A stretch of 64,000 nt of DNA from Streptomyces cadmiisoli (lineage in GTDB: Bacteria; Actinomycetota; Actinomycetes; Streptomycetales; Streptomycetaceae). The notes under the pieces are model-generated. The model made no database searches. It had not been told where the DNA came from and worked only from the letters and a program-made list of their open reading frames with translations. Position 1 is the stretch's first letter. Each line of letters starts with the position of its first letter. A program made the position numbers and the translations under genes. The DNA is taken from contig NZ_CP030073.1 of the NCBI RefSeq assembly GCF_003261055.1, positions 6,634,001-6,698,000 of the forward strand, given 5' to 3'. Shown here piece after piece: positions 1-7,356 of the stretch.

Positions 1-432
1 GCGCGGGCCGCCGGCACGCGGGAGTGGCGGGACGAGACCGCGCGCACGCTCCAGACAGCGGCCGTCGCGGCCGTCCGGGCCGCGGCGCCGCGGGGCTTCC
101 AGGTCCTCCTCCACGCCGATCCGGTGTCGTACCACTGCGGCGCCAACGCCGGGGTGGACCCGGAGCACATCCTGTCCGTCGCCGACGGAGTCGTGGTGCC
201 CTGCACGGGCGGCGCCGAGGCGCTGACGCCGTTCGCGCGGCAGGGCCGCGAGGGCGCCGTCCTCGCGGCCAACCTCACCGTGGTCTCCGGCATGGGCGGC
301 AGCCCCGGCACCCTCGCCGAGGACGCGGCACGCGCGCGTGACCTCGGTGCGACGGAACTGCGGCTCTATCACGCCGGGTTGGCCTCGGACGACGACCTGG
401 AGTCGGTGCGGGCCGCTCTCAGGGCCGGCTGA
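1..432 (+). CDS. C-terminal part of an unrecognised, possibly TIM-barrel protein (5' truncated)
   Basis: Frame 1 is open from the first base to the TGA at 430-432, giving 143 residues, so the start lies outside the window. The fragment alternates short hydrophobic strands and helices (VLLHADP, GVVVPC, AVLAANLTVVSG, LRLYHAGLA) in the way the last repeats of a (beta/alpha)8 barrel do. I do not recognise the family and assign no function. It sits next to a sugar-acid catabolic cluster but is separated from it by the oppositely oriented transporter gene. Its last 64 bases overlap the end of that convergent gene. Confidence 0.6.
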   Translation, partial: ARAAGTREWRDETARTLQTAAVAAVRAAAPRGFQVLLHADPVSYHCGANAGVDPEHILSVADGVVVPCTGGAEALTPFARQGREGAVLAANLTVVSGMGGSPGTLAEDAARARDLGATELRLYHAGLASDDDLESVRAALRAG

Positions 433-1697
433 ACCGCCACCACCAGCAGCACCACGCCCAGCACCACCAGCACCGGCCGGTGGTCGACCAGAGCGACCAG
501 GGCGGCACCCAGCGCCAGCCCGAACACGTTCGGCGCGTACATCAGGGTGCTCGCCGTCGCGGCCGTACGGCCGAGCAGGGCGTCCGGTGTCGCCCGCTGC
601 ACCGCGGTGAGCGCGGCGATCAGCACGCACGGCAGGCCCGCGCCGATCGCCGCGCCGCTCACCCACGCCACCGGGTCCGACGGCACCGCCCGCAGCGCCA
701 CCGCGACGGCGGTCAGCGCGATCCCGGCCGCCGCGAACCGGCGTTCGCCGAGCCGTCGCAGGGCGGGCCCGGACGCCAGCCCGGCCGCCACCGACCCCGC
801 GCCCTGCACCGCGGCGAGCACCCCGGCGTAGGCCGGGGCGTGCCCGAGGCCCTCGACGACGGCGTACACCAGGGCGCCGTTGACACCCGCGCACAGCATC
901 GTCGCGCCGCCCGCCGGCACCAGCAGGCGCAGCCCGGGGTGGGCCCACAGATGCCGGACGCCCTCCGCCGTCCGGGCGCGCCGTACCGTGCCGCGCGGCG
1001 GGGGAGGGGAGTCGTGGACCCGCAGCGCGGCGTACAGGGCCGCGGCGAGGACGAAGGTGAGCGCGTCCAGCAGGGCCACGCCCGCCCCGCCGTACGCCGC
1101 GTAGAGACCCGCCCCGGCCAGTGGCGCGACCAGCTTCGTGCCCTCGGTCGCGGTCATGCGCAGCCCGTTGAAGTCGCCGAGCAGGGCCGGTCCCACGGCG
1201 GAGACGACCAGCGCCGACTCCGCGGCGTCGTGCACGACGCCCGCGGCGCCGTACGCCGGCAGGACCGCGAACAGCAGCCACAGGTCCCCCGGCGCCTCGA
1301 CGGTGACGAGGGTGAGCAGCAGGGCCGCCATGACCAGGTTCGTGCCGATCAGCAGGGGGCGGCGGCGGACCCGGTCGGCGAGCGTGCCCAGCAGCGGGCC
1401 GGCCAGGGTCGGCGCCCACATGGCGAGCAGGCACAGCGCGGCCAGCGGGTCCGAGCCCGTCAGGTCCTTCACCCACACCCCGGACGCCAGCCACAGGGCC
1501 GACGTGCCGAAGCCGGAGACCACCACGCCCACCAGGTACAGCCCCGCGTCGCGCTGCCGCAGCAGCCGCACCACGGCCCAACTCCTCGCGCCGGTCGGGG
1601 TGTTCGCCCCGTCCGCCCCTTCCGCCCCTTCCGCCCCTTCCGTGCCGTCCGTGCCGTCTGTGTTTTCCGGGCCGTTCATCTCGTTCATGCCGGTCAT
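369..1697 (-). CDS. Major facilitator superfamily (MFS) transporter
   Basis: The 442-residue protein is built of about twelve hydrophobic segments separated by short basic loops. The conserved MFS loop after the second segment is visible (GTLADRVRRRP, near residue 110). This is the normal size and pattern of an MFS drug/metabolite exporter with cytoplasmic ends. The substrate cannot be told. The first 35 residues are a low-complexity Asp/Gly/Glu/Thr tail encoded by short tandem repeats. Three ATG codons (1697, 1688, 1679) lie close together without a clear ribosome-binding site, so the start is uncertain. The gene is divergent from the GntR regulator at 1908, which may control both. Its 3' end overlaps the convergent gene ending at 432. 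Confidence 0.85.
   Translation of the reverse strand: MTGMNEMNGPENTDGTDGTEGAEGAEGADGANTPTGARSWAVVRLLRQRDAGLYLVGVVVSGFGTSALWLASGVWVKDLTGSDPLAALCLLAMWAPTLAGPLLGTLADRVRRRPLLIGTNLVMAALLLTLVTVEAPGDLWLLFAVLPAYGAAGVVHDAAESALVVSAVGPALLGDFNGLRMTATEGTKLVAPLAGAGLYAAYGGAGVALLDALTFVLAAALYAALRVHDSPPPPRGTVRRARTAEGVRHLWAHPGLRLLVPAGGATMLCAGVNGALVYAVVEGLGHAPAYAGVLAAVQGAGSVAAGLASGPALRRLGERRFAAAGIALTAVAVALRAVPSDPVAWVSGAAIGAGLPCVLIAALTAVQRATPDALLGRTAATASTLMYAPNVFGLALGAALVALVDHRPVLVVLGVVLLVVAVQPALRAARTDSRSSSEANPA
1609..1660. repeat. Short direct repeats in the MFS N-terminal tail
   Basis: On the plus strand a 9-base motif (TTCCGCCCC and its variant TCCGTGCCG) is repeated about six times in tandem. It encodes the Asp/Gly/Thr and Glu/Gly/Ala tail of the MFS protein. 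Slippage-prone low-complexity DNA is the likely origin. Confidence 0.7.
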
Positions 1698-1853
1698 GCC
1701 CGGTCATCGTGGGGCTAAGGCCCGGGGGAGCGGATCGGCAGGATGCCGTAGAAACCGGGCCGCGCGGGCCGCCGCGTCCTCTCAACTCCCTTTGCCGGAA
1801 GCATTGACGAAACACACCGGCACTCCTACCGTCATCGCGTCGTACCTCGTACG

Positions 1854-1896
1854 TCATATATGAGACGCGATATGTGAGATCCGATACGCGAGATCC
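1854..1896. promoter_or_regulatory. Palindrome plus tandem repeat upstream of the GntR gene (candidate operator)
   Basis: TCATATATGA (1854-1863) is a perfect 10-bp palindrome. It is followed by two adjacent copies of a 14-base element, GATATGTGAGATCC (1869-1882) and GATACGCGAGATCC (1883-1896), which differ at two positions. The block is AT-rich for this genome and ends 11 bases before the ATG of the GntR gene. It lies between two divergent genes, the usual place for an autoregulatory GntR operator. Binding is inferred, not shown. Confidence 0.45.
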
Positions 1897-1907
1897 GAGA
1901 GGCGCGC

Positions 1908-2576
1908 ATGACCTCTGTGCCCACCCCGATCCCCTCCCGCACGCAGTACGTGCTGGAGGAGATCAAACGCCGCATCCTCACCGGGCAGCTGACGCCAGGT
2001 CAGGCCCTGGTCGAGACCGACCTCGCCGCGCAGTTCGGGGTGTCCAAGACCCCGGTGCGCGAGGCGCTCAAGACCCTGGCCGGGACCGGACTGGTGATCA
2101 TGAGCCAGTACAAGGGCGTCACCGTGCGCATGGTGGACGCGGACATGGCGCGCGAGGTGTACGACGTGCGGCTGCTCCTGGAGCCGGAGGCACTGCGCCG
2201 CAGCGTCCGGCGCGGAGCCTCCCTCGACGCCGCCCGCGACGCGCTGACCCGGGCCGACGGCGCCGCCGACACCGCCGAACGCTCCCTGGCCAACCGGGAG
2301 TTCCACCGCGCCCTGTACGCGCCGTGCGGCAATCCGCTGCTCGGCCGGATGCTCGACGAGGTCCGCGACCAGGCGGCGCTCGTCTCCGCCGTCGCGTGGG
2401 CCGCCGACCCCTCGTGGGAGCGGGAGGCCCAGGAACACCGCGAGATCCTGCGGCTGGCCCTGGCCGGTGACTCCGACGGCGCGGCGCGCGCCCTGCACGC
2501 GCACATCGCGTCGTTCGTGGAGCGGGCCTTCCCCGGCGCGGAGACCGGGGACCGGAACGAGGACGGTCAGCGATGA
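1908..2576 (+). CDS. GntR-family transcriptional regulator, FadR/FCD subfamily
   Basis: The 222-residue protein has an N-terminal winged helix-turn-helix (residues about 12-75, with the GntR core SKTPVREALKTL). An all-helical FCD-type effector domain (about 80-215) follows, starting at YDVRLLLEPEALR. FCD regulators commonly sense sugar acids or other carboxylates. The start at 1908 follows a GAGAGG box. The stop codon overlaps the ATG of the lyase gene (ATGA at 2573-2576), so the regulator is co-transcribed with the lyase and dehydratase it probably controls. The repeats at 1854-1896 are the candidate operator. Confidence 0.9.
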   Translation: MTSVPTPIPSRTQYVLEEIKRRILTGQLTPGQALVETDLAAQFGVSKTPVREALKTLAGTGLVIMSQYKGVTVRMVDADMAREVYDVRLLLEPEALRRSVRRGASLDAARDALTRADGAADTAERSLANREFHRALYAPCGNPLLGRMLDEVRDQAALVSAVAWAADPSWEREAQEHREILRLALAGDSDGAARALHAHIASFVERAFPGAETGDRNEDGQR

Positions 2577-3481
2577 CAACGACGTTCGAGTCCCAGCGGG
2601 CGGCCCTGGCCGACGTGGTGGCGATCCCGGTGACCCCGTTCGCCGAGGACGGCTCCGTCGACCGGGACACCCACCGGGCCCTGCTGCGTCGTCTGCTCGA
2701 CGGTGGGGTCAGGACCCTCACCCCCAACGGCAACACCGGCGAGTTCTACGCCCTGGCGCCCGAGGAGCGGCGGCTGGTCACCGAGTCGACCGTCGAGGAG
2801 GCCGGGGAGCGCGCGGCGATCCTGGTCGGCGTCGGCCACGACGTGCCGACCGCCGTCGCCTCCGCCCGGCACGCCCGCGCCCTCGGTGTCCGCATGGTGA
2901 TGGTCCACCAGCCCGTGCACCCGTACGTCTCGCAGAGCGGCTGGGTCGACTACCACCGCGCGATCGCCGAGTCCGTGCCCGAACTGGGCGTCGTCCCCTA
3001 CATCCGCAACGCCCGGCTGGCCGGCGACCGGCTCGCCGAACTCGCCGACGCCTGCCCCAACGTGATCGGGGTCAAGTACGCCGTGCCGGACGCCGCGCGC
3101 TTCGCCGGCTTCGCCCGCGACGCGGGACTGGACCGGTTCGTCTGGGTCGCCGGCCTCGCCGAGCCGTACGCCCCCTCGTACTTCTCGGCCGGCGCCACCG
3201 GCTTCACCTCGGGACTCGTGAACGTCGCCCCGTCCGTCTCGCTGAACATGATCGAGGCGCTGCGCTCGGGCGACTACCCGGCCGCCATGAAGGTCTGGGA
3301 GCAGATCCGCCGCTTCGAGGAGCTGCGTGCCGCCGACGGCTCCGCCAACAACGTCACCGTCGTCAAGGAGGCCCTCGCCTCGCTCGGACTGTGCCGCCGG
3401 GAGGTCCGCCCGCCCAGCAGGCCGCTGCCCGAGAGCGAGCGCGCCGAGGTCGCCGCCATCGCCGCCGGGTGGTCGACATGA
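2573..3481 (+). CDS. Dihydrodipicolinate synthase family lyase/dehydratase (probable 2-keto-3-deoxy sugar acid dehydratase)
   Basis: The 302-residue TIM barrel carries the family signature GNTGEFY (53-59), the catalytic tyrosine (Y143, in PYIRN) and the Schiff-base lysine (K168, in GVKYA). The family includes true DapA, but this gene is locked by ATGA overlaps between a GntR regulator and an IlvD/Edd dehydratase. By family knowledge that partner suggests 2-keto-3-deoxy-pentonate dehydratase or 5-dehydro-4-deoxyglucarate dehydratase, yielding 2-oxoglutarate semialdehyde. A matching semialdehyde dehydrogenase is encoded at 15096. The exact substrate is inference; a role in lysine synthesis is unlikely in this context. 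Confidence 0.8.
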   Translation: MTTTFESQRAALADVVAIPVTPFAEDGSVDRDTHRALLRRLLDGGVRTLTPNGNTGEFYALAPEERRLVTESTVEEAGERAAILVGVGHDVPTAVASARHARALGVRMVMVHQPVHPYVSQSGWVDYHRAIAESVPELGVVPYIRNARLAGDRLAELADACPNVIGVKYAVPDAARFAGFARDAGLDRFVWVAGLAEPYAPSYFSAGATGFTSGLVNVAPSVSLNMIEALRSGDYPAAMKVWEQIRRFEELRAADGSANNVTVVKEALASLGLCRREVRPPSRPLPESERAEVAAIAAGWST

Positions 3482-5208
3482 CCGGCCGCCGGCGTCCCGA
3501 GGACCTCAGAAGCCATCAGTGGTACGGCACCGAGGGGCTGCGCTCCTTCAGCCACCGGGCCCGCACCCGTCAGCTCGGCTACCTCCCCGAGGAACACCTC
3601 GGCAAGCCCGTCATCGCGATCCTCAACACCTGGTCCGACATCAACCCCTGCCACGTCCATCTGCGCGACCGCGCGCAGGCCGTGAAGCGGGGCGTGTGGC
3701 AGGCGGGCGGTTTCCCGCTGGAGTTCCCGGTCTCCACGCTCAGCGAGACCTTCCAGAAGCCGACCCCGATGCTCTACCGCAACATGCTCGCGATGGAGAC
3801 CGAGGAACTGCTGCGGTCGTACCCGGTCGACGGCGCCGTGCTGATGGGCGGCTGCGACAAGTCGACGCCCGCGCTGCTGATGGGCGCGGCCAGCGCCGGA
3901 CTGCCCGCCGTCTTCGTGCCGGCCGGGCCGATGCTCCCCGGCCACTGGCGCAACGAGGTCCTCGGCTCCGGCACCGACATGTGGAAGTACTGGGACGACC
4001 GGCGGGCCGGCCTGATCGGCGACTGCGAGATGACCGAACTGGAGAGCGGTCTCGCGCGCTCGCCGGGCCACTGCATGACGATGGGCACCGCGTCCACGCT
4101 GACCGCCGCCGCCGAGGCACTCGGGGTGACCGTGCCGGGGGCGTCCAGCATCCCCGCCGTGGACTCGGGCCACGACCGGATGGCCGCGGCCTCCGGCATG
4201 AGGATCGTCGAACAGGTCCACCTCGGGCGCCCGCTGTCCGACATCCTCACCGCCGAGGCGTTCGAGGACGCGGTCACCACCGTGCTGGGGCTCGGCGGCT
4301 CCACCAACGCCGTCATCCACCTCATCGCCATGGCGGGCCGGGCCGGCGTCCGGCTCACCCTGGACGACTTCGACCGCATCGCCCGCACGGTCCCCGTCCT
4401 CGCCAATGTCCGGCCGGGCGGGCGGACGTACCTGATGGAGGACTTCCACTTCGCCGGCGGACTGCCCGGGTTCCTCTCCCGGATCCCGGACCTGCTGCAC
4501 CTGGACCGGCCCACGGTGTCGTACGACACGATGCGCGAGCAGATCGCCGGCGCGCGGGTGCACAACGACGACGTCATCCGCACCCGGGACGACCCGGTCG
4601 CGAGCGAGGGCGGGGTCGCCGTGCTGCGCGGCAACCTCTGCCCGGACGGCGCCGTCATCAAGCACATCGCCGCCGAACCCCATCTGCTCAAGCACACCGG
4701 CAGGGCGGTCGTCTTCGACGACTACCGGACGATGCAGCGCACCATCGACGACCCGTCGCTCGGCATCACCGCGGACAGCGTGCTGGTGCTGCGCAACGCC
4801 GGTCCCAAGGGCGGTCCCGGCATGCCCGAGTACGGCATGCTGCCCCTGCCCGACCACCTGCTGAAGCAGGGAGTGCGGGACATGGTGCGGATCTCCGACG
4901 CCCGGATGAGCGGCACGAGCTACGGCGCCTGCGTCCTGCACGTGGCGCCCGAGTCGTACGTCGGCGGACCGCTGGCCCTGGTGCGCACCGGGGACGCCAT
5001 CACCCTCGACGTCGAGGCGCGCCTCCTGCGGCTCGACGTGGACGACGAGGAACTGGCACGCAGGCGGGCGGAGTGGACACCGCCGCCCGTCCGGTACGAG
5101 CGCGGCTACGGAGCGCTCTACAACGAACAGATCACCCAGGCGGACACGGGCTGCGACTTCGAGTTCCTCGCCCGGCCGGGCAAGGTGCAGGACCCGTACG
5201 CGGGCTGA
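3478..5208 (+). CDS. IlvD/Edd family dehydratase, L-arabinonate dehydratase-like
   Basis: The 576-residue protein belongs to the Fe-S dehydratase family of dihydroxy-acid and phosphogluconate dehydratases. Three cysteines stand at the cluster positions: C58 (NPCH), C126 (GGCDKSTP) and C199 (PGHCMTMGTAST). The N-terminus (WYGTEG, ILNTWSD, AGGFPLEFPVS) resembles my memory of the Rhizobium L-arabinonate dehydratase more than IlvD. It would remove water from a pentonate or related sugar acid to give a 2-keto-3-deoxy acid, which the preceding DHDPS-family protein then processes. The start is the ATG at 3478, overlapping the previous stop (ATGA). The open frame continues upstream inside other genes, but those codons are not credible. 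Confidence 0.85.
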   Translation: MTGRRRPEDLRSHQWYGTEGLRSFSHRARTRQLGYLPEEHLGKPVIAILNTWSDINPCHVHLRDRAQAVKRGVWQAGGFPLEFPVSTLSETFQKPTPMLYRNMLAMETEELLRSYPVDGAVLMGGCDKSTPALLMGAASAGLPAVFVPAGPMLPGHWRNEVLGSGTDMWKYWDDRRAGLIGDCEMTELESGLARSPGHCMTMGTASTLTAAAEALGVTVPGASSIPAVDSGHDRMAAASGMRIVEQVHLGRPLSDILTAEAFEDAVTTVLGLGGSTNAVIHLIAMAGRAGVRLTLDDFDRIARTVPVLANVRPGGRTYLMEDFHFAGGLPGFLSRIPDLLHLDRPTVSYDTMREQIAGARVHNDDVIRTRDDPVASEGGVAVLRGNLCPDGAVIKHIAAEPHLLKHTGRAVVFDDYRTMQRTIDDPSLGITADSVLVLRNAGPKGGPGMPEYGMLPLPDHLLKQGVRDMVRISDARMSGTSYGACVLHVAPESYVGGPLALVRTGDAITLDVEARLLRLDVDDEELARRRAEWTPPPVRYERGYGALYNEQITQADTGCDFEFLARPGKVQDPYAG

Positions 5209-5257
5209 ACCCCCTTCGGCCGCGCCCCGCTTTGGCCGAAATCTCGAACATTGATCG

Positions 5258-5269
5258 GCAAGCGCTTCA
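5258..5269. promoter_or_regulatory. LacI-type operator upstream of the sugar permease operon
   Basis: GCAAGCGCTTCA, centred on the palindrome AAGCGCTT (5260-5267), lies 35 bases before the permease ATG in the 95-base gap after the dehydratase gene. The same GCAAGCGCTT core recurs at 10962 before the sugar-binding protein gene. This is the form of operators bound by LacI-family sugar repressors. No LacI gene is present in the window, so the repressor would act in trans. Confidence 0.6.
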
Positions 5270-5303
5270 CCCGCACGAGAACGTACAAGATCGGAGAACA
5301 GTC

Positions 5304-6239
5304 ATGGCCCGAGCCGCAGCCGTGGCGAAACCGCCCGCGCCACCGGGGCGGCGCCGTGCCTCCGCCACGCCCCGCAGGCTGCCGTACCTGCTGATCGCCC
5401 CGGCGGCCCTGCTGATGCTGGGCTTCATCGCCTACCCGGTGCTCAGCGTCTTCTACTACAGCCTGCGCAACTACAACCCCACCAAGCCGTGGCGCAACGG
5501 CTTCGCGGGCTTCGACAACTTCGTCCACGCCTTCACCGAGGACCCGCAGTTCTGGGGCACGCTGACCTTCAGCGCGAAGTGGGTCGTCGTCGAGGTCGGA
5601 CTCCAGCTGCTGTTCGGCCTGGCCCTCGCCCTCATCGTCAACCAGACCTTCGTGGGCCGGGCACTCGGCCGGGCCATGGTCTTCTCCCCGTGGGCCGTCT
5701 CCGGCGTGCTGACCTCCGCGATCTGGGTGCTGCTGTACAACTCCCAGACCGGCATCACCCGCTACCTCGCCGACCTCGGCATGGGCTCCTACGGCACGAG
5801 CTGGCTGTCGGACACCTCCACGGTGTTCCCGGCGGCGGTCGTCGCCGACCTGTGGCGCGGCGTGCCCTTCTTCGCCATCCTCATCCTCGCCGACCTCCAG
5901 TCCGTCTCGAAGGACCTGTACGAGGCCGCCGAAGTCGACGGGGCGAGCCGGCTGAAGCAGTTCTGGCACATCACCCTGCCGCACCTGAAGGACGCCATCG
6001 TCCTGTCGACGCTGCTGCGCGCGGTGTGGGAGTTCAACAACGTCGATCTGCTCTACACCCTGACCGGAGGCGGGCCGGCCGGTGTGACCACGACACTCCC
6101 GCTCTACATAGCCAACACCAGCGTCGACGCCCACGACTTCGGCTACGCGTCGGCCCTGACCACCGTCGCGTTCGTGATCCTGCTGTTCTGCTCGATCGTC
6201 TACCTGCGGCTGAGCAAGTTCGGAGGTGGGGACAAGTGA
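5304..6239 (+). CDS. Sugar ABC transporter permease (MalF-type)
   Basis: The 311-residue membrane protein has six predicted transmembrane helices. The inner-membrane permease EAA loop is at about 207-226 (EAAEVDGASRLKQFWHITLP), where the ATPase docks. The N-terminus is short and basic, as in CUT1-family carbohydrate permeases. The ATG follows a GGAGAA box. The stop overlaps the GTG of the second permease (GTGA), so the two are translated together as a heterodimeric channel. The binding protein is encoded apart at 11045, and no ATPase gene is present; in Streptomyces a shared MsiK ATPase usually serves these systems. Confidence 0.92.
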   Translation: MARAAAVAKPPAPPGRRRASATPRRLPYLLIAPAALLMLGFIAYPVLSVFYYSLRNYNPTKPWRNGFAGFDNFVHAFTEDPQFWGTLTFSAKWVVVEVGLQLLFGLALALIVNQTFVGRALGRAMVFSPWAVSGVLTSAIWVLLYNSQTGITRYLADLGMGSYGTSWLSDTSTVFPAAVVADLWRGVPFFAILILADLQSVSKDLYEAAEVDGASRLKQFWHITLPHLKDAIVLSTLLRAVWEFNNVDLLYTLTGGGPAGVTTTLPLYIANTSVDAHDFGYASALTTVAFVILLFCSIVYLRLSKFGGGDK

Positions 6240-7135
6240 GCACCGTCGAGAAGGCCCCCGCGGTCGCGCCGGCGCCCGAGAGCGCGGTCCGCGCGCCGCG
6301 GGGCCCGGTGAACCGGCGCCGCGCCTGGGACGAGGCCCCGCGCTGGCAGATCTACCTGCCGCTGTCGGTCTACCTCCTCTTCACCCTGATCCCCTTCTAC
6401 TGGATCCTGCTGTTCGCCCTGCGCCCGGCCGGCTCCACCTCGCTCGTGCCGTGGCCCATGACCTTCGACCACTTCGAGAAGGTCTGGACGGAACGCAGCT
6501 TCGGCACCTACTTCCAGAACAGCGTGTACGTCGGCCTCGCCACCCTGGTGCTGACCACCGGCGTCGCGCTGGCCGGCGGCTACGCCCTGGCCCGGTTCGA
6601 CTTCCGGATCAAGCGGGGCTTCATGCTCGCCCTGCTCTGCTCGCAGTTCGTGCCCGGCGCCCTGCTGCTGGTCCCGCTGTTCGAGATCTTCGCCGAACTC
6701 CGCATGATCAACTCCCTGGGCAGCGTCATCATCGCCGAGACGGTGTTCCAGCTGCCGCTGTCGATGATCCTGATCAGCAACTTCATCAAGAACGTGCCGT
6801 ACTCGCTGGAGGAGGCGGCCTGGGTCGACGGCTGCAACCGCATGACCGGCTTCCGGGTCGTCGTTCTCCCGCTGCTGCGCCCCGGGCTGATCGCGGTCGG
6901 GTCGTTCGCCTTCGTGCACTCCTGGAACCACTTCCTGTTCGCGCTGATGTTCCTCAACAACCAGCACAAGCAGACCATCCCGGTCGGCCTGAACAACCTG
7001 ATGAGCGCCGACAGCGTCGACCTGGGCGCACTGGCCGCGGGCGGCATCATCGCCGCGGTTCCCGTGGTGCTCGTGTTCGCCTTCATCCAGAAGTGGCTCA
7101 TCACCGGCTTCAGCGCGGGGGCGGTGAAGGGATGA
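6236..7135 (+). CDS. Sugar ABC transporter permease (MalG-type)
   Basis: The 299-residue protein has six hydrophobic segments and an EAA loop beginning at about residue 192 (EEAAWVDGCNRMTGF). That identifies the second CUT1-family permease subunit, partner of the gene just upstream. The GTG start at 6236 overlaps the preceding TGA. The stop at 7133-7135 overlaps an ATG that opens the small repeat-bearing frame at 7132. The sugar is probably a pentose or pentose-containing oligosaccharide, judging by the GH43 enzyme and the oxidative pentose genes nearby; this is inference. Confidence 0.92.
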   Translation: MSTVEKAPAVAPAPESAVRAPRGPVNRRRAWDEAPRWQIYLPLSVYLLFTLIPFYWILLFALRPAGSTSLVPWPMTFDHFEKVWTERSFGTYFQNSVYVGLATLVLTTGVALAGGYALARFDFRIKRGFMLALLCSQFVPGALLLVPLFEIFAELRMINSLGSVIIAETVFQLPLSMILISNFIKNVPYSLEEAAWVDGCNRMTGFRVVVLPLLRPGLIAVGSFAFVHSWNHFLFALMFLNNQHKQTIPVGLNNLMSADSVDLGALAAGGIIAAVPVVLVFAFIQKWLITGFSAGAVKG

Positions 7136-7356
7136 CGACACCTCGTACACCTCGTGCGCCTCGCCCGCCTCGCAGCCCCGGCCGAACCGGGGCGGCCGTC
7201 GGCGCCGCCGGCCCCGGCACGGCGTCGGCACCTCGCCCCGGCACGGCGTCGGCACCTCGCCCCGGCACGGCGTCGGCACCTCGCCCCGGCACGGCGTCGG
7301 CACCTCGCGCCGGCACGGCGTCGGCACCTCGCCCCGGCACCGGGAGGACCCCATGA
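7132..7356 (+). CDS. Possible small repetitive ORF coupled at both ends by ATGA overlaps
   Basis: A 74-codon frame starts with the ATG inside ATGA at 7132-7135 (stop of the permease) and ends with the TGA inside ATGA at 7353-7356 (start of the oxidoreductase). The product begins MTTPRTPRAPRPPRSP and then repeats PGTASAPR five times. It has no recognisable domain, transmembrane segment or signal peptide. The perfect double coupling favours ribosomes passing through it, but the composition is that of expanded repeat DNA. It may be only a translated spacer. Confidence 0.35.
   Translation: MTTPRTPRAPRPPRSPGRTGAAVGAAGPGTASAPRPGTASAPRPGTASAPRPGTASAPRAGTASAPRPGTGRTP
7212..7340. repeat. 24-bp tandem repeat, five copies plus a partial sixth
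   Basis: The unit begins CCCCGGCACGG and ends GGCACCTCG. Copies lie at 7212, 7236, 7260, 7284 and 7308 (the last has one mismatch), and a 9-base partial copy at 7332. The unit length is a multiple of three, so all frames stay open. Near-identity of the copies points to recent slippage or unequal exchange. Confidence 0.95.

Noticed and set aside
2467..3477. N-terminal extension of the dehydratase frame by 337 codons
   Set aside because: The extension overlaps the well-supported lyase gene in another frame and is Arg/Pro-rich. The ATGA-coupled ATG at 3478 gives a normal family length.
7212..7340. Tandem 24-bp units considered as a CRISPR array
   Set aside because: There are no spacers between the copies and no cas genes; the array is a simple tandem repeat within an ORF.
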